A stretch of DNA of 33,462 nt from Sedimenticola sp. Lineage in GTDB: Bacteria; Pseudomonadota; Gammaproteobacteria; Chromatiales; Chromatiaceae. Positions 8,797 to 19,280 of this stretch are shown piece after piece. How positions within the stretch are numbered: position 1 is the stretch's first letter; each line of letters opens with the position of its first letter. The stretch lies in NCBI GenBank assembly GCA_026196475.1, contig JAPHTA010000087.1, positions 1-33,462 on the forward strand. Reading direction: 5' to 3'. The position numbers and the translations under genes were made by a program. The notes under the pieces were generated by a model that ran no database searches, was not told the origin of the DNA, and worked only from the letters and a program-made list of their open reading frames with translations.

Positions 8797-10149
8797 TCAA
8801 CGCATGGTGACCAGCTCCTCGGCCCCGGTGGGATGAATGGCGATGGTATCGTCGAAATCCCGCTTGGTCGCGCCCATACGGATGGCAACCGCGAATCCCT
8901 GCAGCATCTCGTCGGCGCCAAACCCGATCACGTGACAGCCCACCACCCTCTCCTGCGCACCGACGCAAACCAGCTTCATCGCCACCTGGCTCTGCCGTTC
9001 GGTGAAGGCGTGGTACATGGGTGTAAATCGGGTCTGGTACACCTTTACCGCCTCGCCGTGGCTGGCCCGGGCCTCATCCTCGGTCAGGCCAACGGTGGCG
9101 ATCGGCGGGTGCGAGAAGACCACGCTCGGGACCAGGGAGTGATCCAGGCGGCGATCCGCCATGCCTCCGAACAGCCGGTCGGAAAGCCTGCGGGCAGCAG
9201 CGATCGCCACCGGGGTCAGCTGCGGCGCGTCGGTCACATCGCCCAGCGCGTAGATACCGGGAATCGCCGTATTCTGAAACTCGTCGACCCGGATATAACC
9301 CTGCGAATCCCGCTCCACCGCGCAGTTCTCCAGGCCCAGGTTGTCACTATTCGGATTTCGCCCGATGGCCCAGATCAACTGATCGAAACCGCCCTGGAGC
9401 TGGCCGCTGGCGGCACAATAGAGCCCCAGCGTCCCGTCATCCGCCCGCTCCACCCGGTCGATGGCGGAGGAGGAGATGATATTCACCCCGTCATTCAGCA
9501 TCTCCTCCATCAGGCTCTCCCGCAACATGGAATCGAAACGTCGCAAAAGGTGTTCGCCACGCAGGAACATGGTCACCTCGCTGCCCAGTGCATTGAGCAT
9601 ACCGGCCAGCTCTACCGCGATATAGCCGCTGCCCACCACCGCCACCCGCCCGGGTTGTTGCTGCAGGGCAAAGAAGCCGTCCGAGGTAATCCCCAGTTCC
9701 GCACCCTCGATCTCCGGCACCACCGGGTAAGAGCCCGGCGCGATCACGATGTGATTGGCCCGGTACTCCACCCCGTTGACCTCCAGGGTCCGGTTGTCGA
9801 TGAAGCGGGCATGCCCCTGGATCTCGTCAATGCTGGAGTCAGCCAGGTAGGTGTGATACCAGTTGTTGATGTTGGCCACGTAGCGGTTGCGCTCGGCCAC
9901 CAGCCGGCCCCAATCAAATCCGTCTCGCTTTAGCGAAAAGCCGTAGGCCGGTGCATCATGCAGTGTGTGGGCGATGGAAGCGCCATACCACATGATCTTT
10001 TTCGGCACGCACCCAAGGTTGACACAGGTCCCACCCAGCTTTCCGGTCTCGATTACCGCCGCGCGGGCCCCGTACCTGGCCGCCCGCTCCGCCGCGGAGA
10101 GTCCGCCACTGCCGCCCCCGATGGCGATCAGGTCATAGGTTTCTGTCAT
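8797..10149 (-). CDS. gorA: Glutathione-disulfide reductase
   Basis: Class I flavoprotein disulfide reductase: [24 protein letters not shown], redox [31 protein letters not shown]-terminal [15 protein letters not shown]. Confidence 0.93.
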   Translation of the reverse strand: MTETYDLIAIGGGSGGLSAAERAARYGARAAVIETGKLGGTCVNLGCVPKKIMWYGASIAHTLHDAPAYGFSLKRDGFDWGRLVAERNRYVANINNWYHTYLADSSIDEIQGHARFIDNRTLEVNGVEYRANHIVIAPGSYPVVPEIEGAELGITSDGFFALQQQPGRVAVVGSGYIAVELAGMLNALGSEVTMFLRGEHLLRRFDSMLRESLMEEMLNDGVNIISSSAIDRVERADDGTLGLYCAASGQLQGGFDQLIWAIGRNPNSDNLGLENCAVERDSQGYIRVDEFQNTAIPGIYALGDVTDAPQLTPVAIAAARRLSDRLFGGMADRRLDHSLVPSVVFSHPPIATVGLTEDEARASHGEAVKVYQTRFTPMYHAFTERQSQVAMKLVCVGAQERVVGCHVIGFGADEMLQGFAVAIRMGATKRDFDDTIAIHPTGAEELVTMR

Positions 10150-10245
10150 ACATGGCTCCTTCGAATATGGGATACTCGTCTTGGGATACGGGCGATTGTC
10201 CCAATATCCTGCTCTATCGGACAACCGGAACAGGGAACTATACCA

Positions 10246-11314
10246 AGTGAACAACGCCATCACCGCCGCCAGCAGTAAGCTCCGTCGACTGATCCACGGT
10301 ACCGCTCGCCTCTATCATCCGCAGACCCTGCGTGAGAAGGGGTGGCTATGGGCCTCCGGACTGGGTGCCGTAACCCTGCTCGTGGTGCTTTACGGGATCG
10401 GTGTCTACTGGAGTCTGGAGCCGGATGCCTTCGATATCCGGCAGAACACGGAACAGCAGCTCGGGGGCGCGGAGATGGTCACCGGCAGCCACACCACGGC
10501 GGCCCTGTTGCGGGTGGTGGAGACCCTGCTGGATAAGCCGGGTGGCTACCTGAGCAACGATGTGACCCCACCCAGCGTGCTGCTGGACAATATCCCCAAC
10601 TGGGAGTACGGCGCCCTGGTGCAGTCACGGGACCTGGCCCGTACGCTGCGCAACGACATCAGCCGTTCCCAGTCCCAGTCGACCGAGAACGAGGCGCTGG
10701 CCATTGCCGAGCCGCAGCTCAACTTCAGCAACGACTCCTGGATACTGCCCTCGTCCGAGGGCGAGTACCGGACCGGCATCAAGGCGCTGCGTCAATACCT
10801 CGATGATCTGGCATCGAGCGGCAACCAGAACACCCAGTTCTATGCCCGCGCGGACAATCTTCGGGACTGGCTGGCAGTGGTGGAGAAACGCCTCGGCAGC
10901 CTCTCCCAGCGACTCAGCGCCAGCGTTGGCCAGGAGCGAATCAACACCGACCTGGCGGGAGACCCGAATGCGGCCCAGTCGACCCGTTCGGCAGAACAGG
11001 TGGAAGTGCACACCCCCTGGCTGGAGATCGATGATGTGTTCTACGAGGCGCGCGGCTCAACCTGGGCCCTGACCCACTTCCTGCGCGCGGTGGAGATCGA
11101 CTTCCGGGACATCCTGGTAAAAAAGAATGCCCTGGTCAGCCTGCGCCAGATCATCCGCGAGCTGGAGGCGACGCAGCAGACGGTGATGAGCCCGATCGTG
11201 CTCAACGGCAGCGGTTTCGGCATCGTGACCAACCACTCCCTGGTGATGGCCTCCTATATCTCGCGCGCCAACGCGGCGGTAATCGACCTGCGCAACCTGT
11301 TGAGCGAGGGATAG
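10246..11314 (+). CDS. DUF2333 family protein
   Basis: Single N-terminal TM ([31 protein letters not shown]), [55 protein letters not shown]; recalled DUF2333 pattern. GTG at 10246 is a plausible start; ORF track opens at 10181. Confidence 0.75.
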
Positions 11315-11319
11315 CCGGA

Positions 11320-12543
11320 TCAGCGATTGTGCACCGCCGAGGAGAGGTCCCACATCGGCAGGAAGACACCCAGTGCCAGCACCAGCACCATAATGCCGAT
11401 AATCACGATAATGATCGGCTCGATAGCATCGGAGAGCCGGGCCAGGTCATACTTCACCTCCCGCTCGTAGTGTTCCGCCGTCTCCAGCAGCAGGTCGTCC
11501 ACCGCACCGGTCTCCTCGCCAATGGCTATCATCTGCAGCACCATGGGAGTGAACATGCCGGTGGCCGCCGCCGTGTTGGCAATCGAGTCCCCGCTCTCGA
11601 TGCCGTCCCGCATGCTCAGGATCCGTTCACTGACATAGGCGTTGTTGACCACCCCTGAGATGACCGTCAACCCGTGTACCAGCGGGACACCGGAACGCAG
11701 GGCAAGCGCCAGTGAACGGGAAAAGCGGCCCAGAATCGCCTTTTTCAGGATGTGCCCGATCAACGGGAAGCGGAGCAGCGTACGCGACCAGATGTAGCCA
11801 CCCTTCTCGCTGCGTATCCAGAAACCCAGGCCCAGCAGCACGAGAATGGTTACCACCATCATCGGCGCCCACCACTTGACCATGAAACCGGAGACCGCCA
11901 GGAGCAGCCGGGTGGCCAGGGGCAGCTGCGCATCGAAGCGGGCGAAGGCATCGGCAAACGCGGGTATCACCCAGATATTGATGATCACCATCGCCACCAC
12001 GATAGCCAGGATGACCGTCAGCGGGTAGCGGGTAGCGGACTTGATCCGGTTGCGGGTCTCCTTCTCCAGCTCCAGGTAACCGGCCAGCTGCAGGAAGGTC
12101 TCGTCCAGCCGACCGGTGCTCTCCCCGACCTTGACCAGGCTGATAAAGAGGGGCGAGAAGATATCCGGAAAGCGGGCCAGCGCCATGTGCAATTCACGGC
12201 CCGACTGGATATCCTCCGACACCCCCTTGAGTGCCGCCGCCAGGGTCGGGTTTCGGGTTGTCTCTGTCAGGCTGGCGAGGCTGCGCAGGATTGGCACCCC
12301 CGCTTTCTGCAGGGTGTAGAGCTGGCGACACAGCAGTACCAGCTCGTCCAGGGTCACCCTAGGCTTGAACCAGCCCAGCTTGATCTCCCTTCCCGCACCC
12401 CGCCTTTCCATCGGGGTGATCTCGATCGGTGTCAGGTTGGAGCGAAACAGCTGTTCCGCGACCGCTTCCGGCGTCTCTCCCTCCAGGGTGCCGGTCTGCG
12501 CCTCGCCACGCCGGTTTCGCGCCTTGAACTGGAATGCGCGCAT
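11320..12543 (-). CDS. mshG: MSHA/type II secretion inner-membrane platform protein (GspF/PilC family, MshG-like)
   Basis: FQFKARNRRGEAQTGTLEGETPEAVAEQL; two T2SSF domains; C-terminal IIIVIIGIMVLVLALGVFLPMWDLSSAV; adjacent to GspE-type ATPase. Confidence 0.9.
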   Translation of the reverse strand: MRAFQFKARNRRGEAQTGTLEGETPEAVAEQLFRSNLTPIEITPMERRGAGREIKLGWFKPRVTLDELVLLCRQLYTLQKAGVPILRSLASLTETTRNPTLAAALKGVSEDIQSGRELHMALARFPDIFSPLFISLVKVGESTGRLDETFLQLAGYLELEKETRNRIKSATRYPLTVILAIVVAMVIINIWVIPAFADAFARFDAQLPLATRLLLAVSGFMVKWWAPMMVVTILVLLGLGFWIRSEKGGYIWSRTLLRFPLIGHILKKAILGRFSRSLALALRSGVPLVHGLTVISGVVNNAYVSERILSMRDGIESGDSIANTAAATGMFTPMVLQMIAIGEETGAVDDLLLETAEHYEREVKYDLARLSDAIEPIIIVIIGIMVLVLALGVFLPMWDLSSAVHNR

Positions 12544-12580
12544 CAGTACTCTCCTGCTCCGGGGCCCGTCAGTTCAGTCA

Positions 12581-14329
12581 TCACTCCAGCTCCACGTCGC
12601 CGCTGATCCTGATCGCCTCGCTCAACGAGGTCACACCCTGTGCGGCGTAGGTCAGCACCGAATGCCAGAGTGGCCTGAACTTCCCGCTTTTCTGGGCGGC
12701 CCGGCTGAAGGCCTCATGATCATCCCGGCGCAGCGCGGCCGCCATCTCGCCGTTCAGCTCCAGCAGTTCGTAGACACCGACACGCCCCTGGTACCCGCTG
12801 TTGCCACAGCGATTACAGCCACGCCCGATACGCAATCCGTCCAGATCCAGTTCATGACGGACACCGTCCAGCCACGCCTGCTGGATGGGGTCCGGCTGGT
12901 AAGGCTCCGCGCAGTGGCTGCACACCCGCCTCACCAGGCGCTGCGCCACGATCGCCAGCAGGGAGGAGGCCAGCAGGTAGCCGGGGGCCCCCATGTCCAG
13001 CAACCGGCTGACGGTGCCGATGGCACTGTTGGTATGCACCGTGGAGAGAACGAAATGGCCGGTGATTGCGGCACGCAGCCCGATCTGCGCCGTCTCCAGG
13101 TCACGCATCTCGCCCACCAGCAGAATATCCGGGTCCTGACGCATGGCGGTGCGCAGGACACGGGCGAAACTGAGGCCGATCTGGTCGTGCACCTGCACCT
13201 GGTTGATTCGCGGCAGGCGGTACTCCACCGGATCCTCCACGGTGATGATCTTCTTCTCCGGGGTATTCAGTTCGCTCAGCGCCGAGTAGAGCGTGGTGGT
13301 CTTGCCGCTCCCGGTGGGGCCGGTGACCAGGACCATACCGTGGGGCTTCTGGATCAGCATGCGAAGTTGCTGCAGCATATCCGGATCCAGGCCCAGATCG
13401 TCGAGACTGAGAATGCCTGAACTCTGGTCCAGCAGCCGCATCACCACCGCCTCGCCGTTCTGCACCGGCATGGTGGAGAGTCGAACGTCGATCGAGTGGT
13501 TCTTTACAGAGATCTGGAAACGGCCATCCTGGGGCAGACGTTTCTCGGAGATGTCCAGGCTGGCAAGCAGTTTCAGGCGCTGCACCAGGGCCGGGGCGAT
13601 ACGCCGCTCGTTCATGATCTGCTCATGCAGGACCCCGTCGATACGCTGGCGAATCCGCAACACCTCCTCGTCCGGCTCGATGTGAATATCCGAAGCCTTG
13701 GCCTGCAGGGCGTCCTCGAACAGGGTCTGCAGCAGGCGGATCACCGGCGCATCCCCCGCCTCGGCGGTCTGCATCAGCTTGCCGAGATCCAGATCGCCCT
13801 GCTTCAGGTCCTCGTGCAGTTCACCGGCCAGCGAGGTCAACTCCTCGGAGCGGCGATACATGCGGTCAAGCGCTTCCAGCAGGTCGCTCTCCCGCACCAC
13901 CGCCTGCCGTACCCGTTTCTTCAGGGCATGGCCCAGCTCGTCGTAGGCAAACAGGTCGGTGGGATCGGCCATGCCCACCAGCACATCCTTCTCCCGCACC
14001 TCCAGCACGATCACCCGGTAGCGACGGGCGATGCTCTCGGAAAGACTCTTCACCTGGTCCGGCTTCAACGGGTAGGAGGTAAGATCGATAAACGGTATCT
14101 GCAGCTGCTGGGAGAGGAAATCGAGCAACCGCTGCTCGTCGATAAAGCCCAGCTCGATCAGGGTGTAGCCCAGCTTGTGCCCGGATTTTTTCTGCTCCGC
14201 CAGGGCCGCCTGCAGCTGGCCCTCCGAGATCACCCGGTTCTCGACCAGGAGGTCACCGATACGAATCTTTTTTCGACTGCGCAGGCCCTCGCCAGGACCA
14301 CCTGTGGATTCATCCGCCATATTCTTCAA
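12581..14329 (-). CDS. mshE: MSHA biogenesis ATPase MshE (GspE/PilB family with N-terminal MshEN domain)
   Basis: Walker A GPTGSGKTTTLYS, Asp/Walker B boxes QDPDILLVGEMRDLETAQIGLRAAITGH, tetracysteine CSHC...CNRC, and two 24-residue MshEN-like motifs at the N-terminus. Confidence 0.92.
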   Translation of the reverse strand: MKNMADESTGGPGEGLRSRKKIRIGDLLVENRVISEGQLQAALAEQKKSGHKLGYTLIELGFIDEQRLLDFLSQQLQIPFIDLTSYPLKPDQVKSLSESIARRYRVIVLEVREKDVLVGMADPTDLFAYDELGHALKKRVRQAVVRESDLLEALDRMYRRSEELTSLAGELHEDLKQGDLDLGKLMQTAEAGDAPVIRLLQTLFEDALQAKASDIHIEPDEEVLRIRQRIDGVLHEQIMNERRIAPALVQRLKLLASLDISEKRLPQDGRFQISVKNHSIDVRLSTMPVQNGEAVVMRLLDQSSGILSLDDLGLDPDMLQQLRMLIQKPHGMVLVTGPTGSGKTTTLYSALSELNTPEKKIITVEDPVEYRLPRINQVQVHDQIGLSFARVLRTAMRQDPDILLVGEMRDLETAQIGLRAAITGHFVLSTVHTNSAIGTVSRLLDMGAPGYLLASSLLAIVAQRLVRRVCSHCAEPYQPDPIQQAWLDGVRHELDLDGLRIGRGCNRCGNSGYQGRVGVYELLELNGEMAAALRRDDHEAFSRAAQKSGKFRPLWHSVLTYAAQGVTSLSEAIRISGDVELE

Positions 14330-15591
14330 TGCTCCGATGTGAGTGCAGCAACCCGTTGCCTGGCGTACTCGCCCACTGCCGCGGGCAGTTCACCGGCACC
14401 CAGGGCGGCACGGTAGCGGTCAAGGGCCTCTTTATGCTCGCCCCGGGCGTCCAGGGCAATGGCCAGGCCGGCCAGGACCCGGGCATCAGCCGGCCGCTCC
14501 ATCAACAGGCGACGATAGATGGCAGCGGCCCGCTCGAACTGTCCCCCCTGCTGGTAGACAGATCCCAGCAACGACAGCAGGTCCGGGTTGTCGCCGGTGA
14601 TTTTCAGATTCTGTTCCAGCAGCCGTCTCGCCTCGTCCGTAGCACCGGACTCGATCAGCATGCGCCCGAGCAATACCACGAAAGGGGCGTAGACAGGAGT
14701 AATCCGTATACCCTCGCGCAACAGCGCCTCCGCCTCCTGCCGGTCACCCTGCCGGTATCGCAACATGCTCAACAGGTGTCGTGCCGGGTGTTGTGCCGAA
14801 TCCAGCGTCAGGGCGTGTCGCAAGCCGCGCTCCGCCTCGTCGGGGTAACCGTCCTCGAACTGCTCCCGAGCCGCCCGGTAGGCGCCTTCCGCAGACTCAC
14901 GCGTCTCCTGCGAGCTGACCCGGGTGACGCGGATCGCAGGCGGCGTGACCACCTCGGATTCCGCTCCCGGCGTCCCGGTCTGCCGGGGCTGGGACACCCG
15001 CTCAACCCGCCCGGTTTCCACTACCGGCTCACCTGGAAGCACCTCATCCGCAACAGCCACCGGCGGCTCCTCTGCCTCTTCGGCGGGCGGCGCCGGAACT
15101 TCCACCCGGGACTCGGCGGTCCTTTCCCCCGAGCTGGCCATGGTGCTGCCTGGGGACTCCATCCGGGCCGTATCCCCCTCTATCCCTGGCAATGCCTCTT
15201 TCGGTGCGGTTTCCACTGGCAGTGATACTTCTGTCGGCGCTTCGGACACGATAGTCGTCGACTCTTCAGTGAGCAGCGTTGGCTGGCTTTCGGGTGCTGC
15301 AGACAATACCCGCACAACCTGGCCGGATGGGGCACCGCCCGGGTCCGGGGCCGGCGTCGGCCCGGGTGTTGCCAGCCAGCCGACCAGGCGCGACCTGGTG
15401 GCATCACCGGCCGGCGAGAACCAGAACAGCAGCGACAACGACACTGCAATCAGCAACAGCACTATCGCCTTGCGGCCTGTGCCGGCAGAGGCGGACGTTT
15501 TACCTGGCACTGCTGGCGGCATACTCGCCGCGCCCCTACGCCCGGCCTCCCGGCTGTCCAGGTCCCGCAGCATCTGGTTGATCAGGCTCAT
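14326..15591 (-). CDS. mshN: MSHA biogenesis protein MshN-like (TM + TPR)
   Basis: MSLINQMLRDLDSR start, single TM, long Pro/Glu/Thr-rich linker, C-terminal TPR repeats; ATGA overlap with mshM. Confidence 0.85.
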   Translation of the reverse strand: MSLINQMLRDLDSREAGRRGAASMPPAVPGKTSASAGTGRKAIVLLLIAVSLSLLFWFSPAGDATRSRLVGWLATPGPTPAPDPGGAPSGQVVRVLSAAPESQPTLLTEESTTIVSEAPTEVSLPVETAPKEALPGIEGDTARMESPGSTMASSGERTAESRVEVPAPPAEEAEEPPVAVADEVLPGEPVVETGRVERVSQPRQTGTPGAESEVVTPPAIRVTRVSSQETRESAEGAYRAAREQFEDGYPDEAERGLRHALTLDSAQHPARHLLSMLRYRQGDRQEAEALLREGIRITPVYAPFVVLLGRMLIESGATDEARRLLEQNLKITGDNPDLLSLLGSVYQQGGQFERAAAIYRRLLMERPADARVLAGLAIALDARGEHKEALDRYRAALGAGELPAAVGEYARQRVAALTSEH

Positions 15592-16478
15592 GAGCCACCC
15601 CGCAGGGTCGCTGAGCCGGGTCTTCCGGAGAGGACTCGCCACAGCCGGAGCATCGGGCCGGGAGCAACCCAGGCCTCTTCCGTATCCTCGATCGCACGGC
15701 TGACATGAAGTCTGCCGACACGTTCCCGCCCTTGGCCATATGCCGCCATCAGGGATTTATGCGCCAGTATATTTATCAACCGGGGGATACCGCGACTCCC
15801 CCGATAGAGCCGCTGCAGCGCTTTCTCCCCAATCAGGCCGGGTGCGCCACCGGCGACCCCGATGCGATGCTCAAGGTAACCCTGGCACCCCTCCAGGCTC
15901 ATTGGTCGAAGGGTGTGCGAAAAGGTGATGCGCTGGCGCAACTGGCGGATCGAGCGCTGGGATAACACAAGGTCAAGCTCCGGCTGGCCGAACAGCACCA
16001 CCTGCAGCAGCTTGCTCTTCTCGGTCTCCAGGTTGGTCAACAGGCGGATCGCCTCCAGGGTCTCCAGGGGCAGGGCCTGGGCCTCGTCCAGCAGCAGTAC
16101 CACCTGGTGCCCGGATGACTTCAGTTCGATCAGACGGTGATTGATCAGCTGCAGCGCCCGGTGTCCCCCGATATTGCGCGGGCAGTCTACGCCCAATTCC
16201 TCGGCCAGGGAGTGGCGCAGCGCCGGCGGGGTCAGAAAGGGATTCGGAATGTAGGCAGTAACCATGCCCTCGTCCGCCAGCACATTCAATAGCTTGCGAC
16301 AAATAAGGGTCTTCCCGGTGCCTACCTCTCCGGTAATCTTGAGGAAGCCCTCCCCCATGCGCAGTGCCACCAGCAGCACATTCAGCGCCTCCTGGTGATC
16401 TGCATAGGAGAAGTAGAAATCTGTATCGGGGGTCAGATTAAACGGAAGTTCTTTGAGTCCAAAGTGCTTCTCGTACAT
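15588..16478 (-). CDS. mshM: MSHA biogenesis AAA ATPase MshM-like (ExeA/GspA family)
   Basis: MYEKHFGLKELPFNLTPDTDFYF; GEVGTGKTLICRKLL; VLLLDEAQALPLETLEAIRLLTNLET; typical ExeA-type. Confidence 0.9.
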   Translation of the reverse strand: MYEKHFGLKELPFNLTPDTDFYFSYADHQEALNVLLVALRMGEGFLKITGEVGTGKTLICRKLLNVLADEGMVTAYIPNPFLTPPALRHSLAEELGVDCPRNIGGHRALQLINHRLIELKSSGHQVVLLLDEAQALPLETLEAIRLLTNLETEKSKLLQVVLFGQPELDLVLSQRSIRQLRQRITFSHTLRPMSLEGCQGYLEHRIGVAGGAPGLIGEKALQRLYRGSRGIPRLINILAHKSLMAAYGQGRERVGRLHVSRAIEDTEEAWVAPGPMLRLWRVLSGRPGSATLRGGS

Positions 16479-16481
16479 GCG

Positions 16482-18227
16482 TCACTCGGTCTTCTCACCC
16501 TGGTTGCCAAAAATCTCCCCCCGGCTTCCATAGTGAAAGCCCCGGTCCAGATTCCGCAGGCGGTTGGCGGTATCGGAAACACGCGCACGCCAGGTTTCCG
16601 CACTCTCCACCACGGTGGGCCTTAACACGATAACCAGTTCGCTCTTCTTGGCTGCCTGCCGGGTATGACGGAACAGCTGCCCCACCAGTGGCAGATCTCC
16701 CAGAACCGGGGTCGAGGCGACCTCCTCTCCGCGACTGTCCTGCATCAGTCCGCCTATCACCACCAGTTGTCCGCTATGGGCATAGACCAGGCTGTCGGAC
16801 TCACGCACCGTGCTCTTTGCCAGCGGCAGGTTCTGGCTCTCGTTCCCCACCTGGATCACTTTCTGCTGGTCCGTCACCTGGCTCACCGAGGGATGGATAT
16901 GCAGGGTGATGCGGCCGTGCCGGTCGATCTGGGGAGTGACATCCAGGGCGATTCCGGAGAAGAACGGCGTAAGGGTGATATCGGGGGTGGTGGTGGTGGC
17001 GGTTCCCGTGGTGGTGGTACTGGAGACATCGGTAACAAAGAACTCGTCACTGCCGACCTTGATCACCGCCTTCTGGTTGTTCAGGGTGGAGATACGGGGA
17101 CTGGAGAGTACCTGCACGTTACCCTGCGACTCCAGCAGCTCGATAAACGCCATGAAGCTGCCGGTATTGAGCGCCGCACCAAACAGACCGCCAAAGGCCG
17201 AGAAGTTGGTAAAGCTGACCGGTGAGGCTTCAGTTGGCGAGGTGATGCCGCCACCCGGCAGCTCGACCCCGGCATCCCCGGGATTTGTGAAGAGGGATGA
17301 GCCGCCGGTCTGCCCCAGACTCAGGGTATTGCCGTCCACCGACATCATCTTGGCCCAGTTGATGCCCGACTGGAAACCATCGTTGAGTTCCACTTCGATC
17401 ACCTTGGCTTCGAGTATCACCTGCCGGTGCATCGCCTCCTGGGTAGTCTCCAGGAACATCTCCACCTCGCGCAGCTCGTGTGGCATGGCACGTACCACCA
17501 CGATGCCGGACTGGGGAGAGACCACGACCGAGCGACCATCATCGCTGCCGACGATCGAACCCAGGGCGGTGCTCAGCTCGCTCCAGAAATCGGTCTCCGA
17601 CGAGGTATTGATTTCGGTACCGGAGATCGCGCCACTGCCGCCGCTTTCAGACTCTCCACCGCTGTCATCGCTGCTCTCGGCAGACGAGACCTGGCCCGAG
17701 CTGACCCGGGTCTGGGAGCTGCCATTGCGTTTCATGTTCAGGTAGTTGACCTGGAAAATGCGCGACTGCAGCCTCGCCGGCAACACGTGAAAGCCGCTGC
17801 GGACACGCTGGTACTCGTATCCGTATACATCCCGCAACACCTCCATCACCTCGGGAATGGTGACCTGCTTGAGACTGAGCGAGAGGGTACCACTGACCTT
17901 CGGATGCACCACCATGTTGTAGTGCGTGCCCTCCACCAGGCCCATCAGGAATGTGGCAACCGGCACTTCGTTGACATTGACATCGAACCTCGCCTCCGAG
18001 GGGCCCTTCGATACACTGGCTGGAGGTAGCCCAACCGGTGGCATCAGGGCTGCCGCTACGGCGGGTGGCGGCACTGCGGGTGCGGACTTCGGTGGCTCCG
18101 GAACCTGAAGGTCTTCCTGTATCGCCGACATGGTGCCACCATCCTTTGGCGCCATGCTCTGACAGCCCGCCAGCAGCAGCGTCAGCACCAGCAGCGCTGG
18201 CCGGGTCATAGTACGAAACAGGCTCAT
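16482..18227 (-). CDS. mshL: MSHA pilus biogenesis secretin MshL
   Basis: Lipoprotein signal LLLAGCQS; N-domains; secretin motif VLSSPRISTLNNQKAVIKVG ... VIGGLMQDSRGEEVASTPVLGDLPLVGQLFRHT. Confidence 0.93.
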   Translation of the reverse strand: MSLFRTMTRPALLVLTLLLAGCQSMAPKDGGTMSAIQEDLQVPEPPKSAPAVPPPAVAAALMPPVGLPPASVSKGPSEARFDVNVNEVPVATFLMGLVEGTHYNMVVHPKVSGTLSLSLKQVTIPEVMEVLRDVYGYEYQRVRSGFHVLPARLQSRIFQVNYLNMKRNGSSQTRVSSGQVSSAESSDDSGGESESGGSGAISGTEINTSSETDFWSELSTALGSIVGSDDGRSVVVSPQSGIVVVRAMPHELREVEMFLETTQEAMHRQVILEAKVIEVELNDGFQSGINWAKMMSVDGNTLSLGQTGGSSLFTNPGDAGVELPGGGITSPTEASPVSFTNFSAFGGLFGAALNTGSFMAFIELLESQGNVQVLSSPRISTLNNQKAVIKVGSDEFFVTDVSSTTTTGTATTTTPDITLTPFFSGIALDVTPQIDRHGRITLHIHPSVSQVTDQQKVIQVGNESQNLPLAKSTVRESDSLVYAHSGQLVVIGGLMQDSRGEEVASTPVLGDLPLVGQLFRHTRQAAKKSELVIVLRPTVVESAETWRARVSDTANRLRNLDRGFHYGSRGEIFGNQGEKTE

Positions 18228-18595
18228 TTTCCCCCTCCGGATAAACCCTTTGACGGGGTTTTGACAGTTATCGGTAACAGTTCGAGTTTGATTTTTTTCC
18301 CCTGCATCTCCAGCTCCACGGAATAGCTGTCGATGTTCAGCAGGCTTGCTCCATCGATCTCGTCGCCCTCTTCGAGGTGTCGGTCGTTGATCACGGCCCG
18401 TTTTCCCCGTGGTCCGCAGAAGATGGCTGAGAGCCGGAACATATCCGGCTGCAGGGCCTGGCTCTGGGCATCCGGCGCACTCATCTGTTCTCCCGGTCGG
18501 TACCCGAACGGCTGCATCGGATCCCGGAATGCTGCCGATACCGGGCCGCCCATGATCAGCAGGGTCAGGACAAAGACAAACAGTCTAGACACCAA
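18224..18595 (-). CDS. mshK: MshK-like pilus biogenesis protein
   Basis: Signal peptide; FRDPMQPFGYRPGEQ; LSAIFCGPRGKRAVINDRHLEEGDEIDGA (PilP/GspC-like short domain); position between mshJ and mshL. Confidence 0.8.
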   Translation of the reverse strand: MVSRLFVFVLTLLIMGGPVSAAFRDPMQPFGYRPGEQMSAPDAQSQALQPDMFRLSAIFCGPRGKRAVINDRHLEEGDEIDGASLLNIDSYSVELEMQGKKIKLELLPITVKTPSKGLSGGGK

Positions 18596-19280
18596 TCCAT
18601 CCCTCCGAGAGACTCAGGGTATGCAGTCTCAATTTAACCCTGATCAGCGGGTAGTCGCTGACCCCCAACTCCACGCCGTCCCAGAAGAAACTGGAGGGTA
18701 GGTCTTCCAGGGTTTTCAGGTAGTCGAGCACGGAATTGAACTCACCCTCGAACTCGATCAGGAAGCCGTGACGATAGATACTCTTGCTGGCTGCCTCCTT
18801 CACTGCACCGGTGACACCCTCCTCCACGGCGCCGGCTTCCGACGTGGTAACCAGGGGCTCGCTCCTGAGCGTATTGAGTCGAATCATCTCGATCCCGTTC
18901 TGACGCAGCAGCATCTGCTCCAGCAACCGTGACATCTCGCCCGGCGCCAACAGGCTGTCCGTGGTCCCCTTGATCTCCCCCTCCATTCGAGCAACCTGCT
19001 CACGGATACGCTCGAGCTCCAGCCGGATTTTGCGATTCGGGTCGTCCGTGGCCTGAACCACCATGCCCCTGAGCCGCACGTCCAGCAGCTGAATCTGCTC
19101 CCGGATCTGGTCGTTGCCCTCCAGCAGCTGTTTCTGATGCTGGGTGGCCGGATACCAGACCAGGTTGAGCCAGGCCCCACCCAGGGTCGCCAGTAACAGG
19201 AGTAGCAGCATCACCCGCTCGCGCAGGGTGAGGCTGTCAAACCGTTCCGAGAGGCCCTTGAATACCGTTGCGACGCTCAC
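18585..19280 (-). CDS. mshJ: MshJ-like pilus biogenesis protein (PilO/GspM-like)
   Basis: RFDSLTLRERVMLLLLLLATLGGAWLNLVWYPATQHQKQLL single TM then coiled coil; operon position. Confidence 0.82.
   Translation of the reverse strand: MSVATVFKGLSERFDSLTLRERVMLLLLLLATLGGAWLNLVWYPATQHQKQLLEGNDQIREQIQLLDVRLRGMVVQATDDPNRKIRLELERIREQVARMEGEIKGTTDSLLAPGEMSRLLEQMLLRQNGIEMIRLNTLRSEPLVTTSEAGAVEEGVTGAVKEAASKSIYRHGFLIEFEGEFNSVLDYLKTLEDLPSSFFWDGVELGVSDYPLIRVKLRLHTLSLSEGWIGV

Noticed and set aside
8833-9933. 366-aa plus-strand ORF antisense to gorA
   Set aside because: Fully antisense to a clearly recognised gene, and the composition (His/Arg/Pro/Gln-rich) looks like a GC-rich shadow frame.
12365-14416. Long plus-strand ORFs (12365..13420, 13496..14416) opposite mshG/mshE
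   Set aside because: Antisense shadows of well-supported msh genes, with no recognisable domains.
16810-17745. 311-aa plus-strand ORF opposite mshL
   Set aside because: Antisense to the secretin gene, low-complexity composition, no domain pattern.
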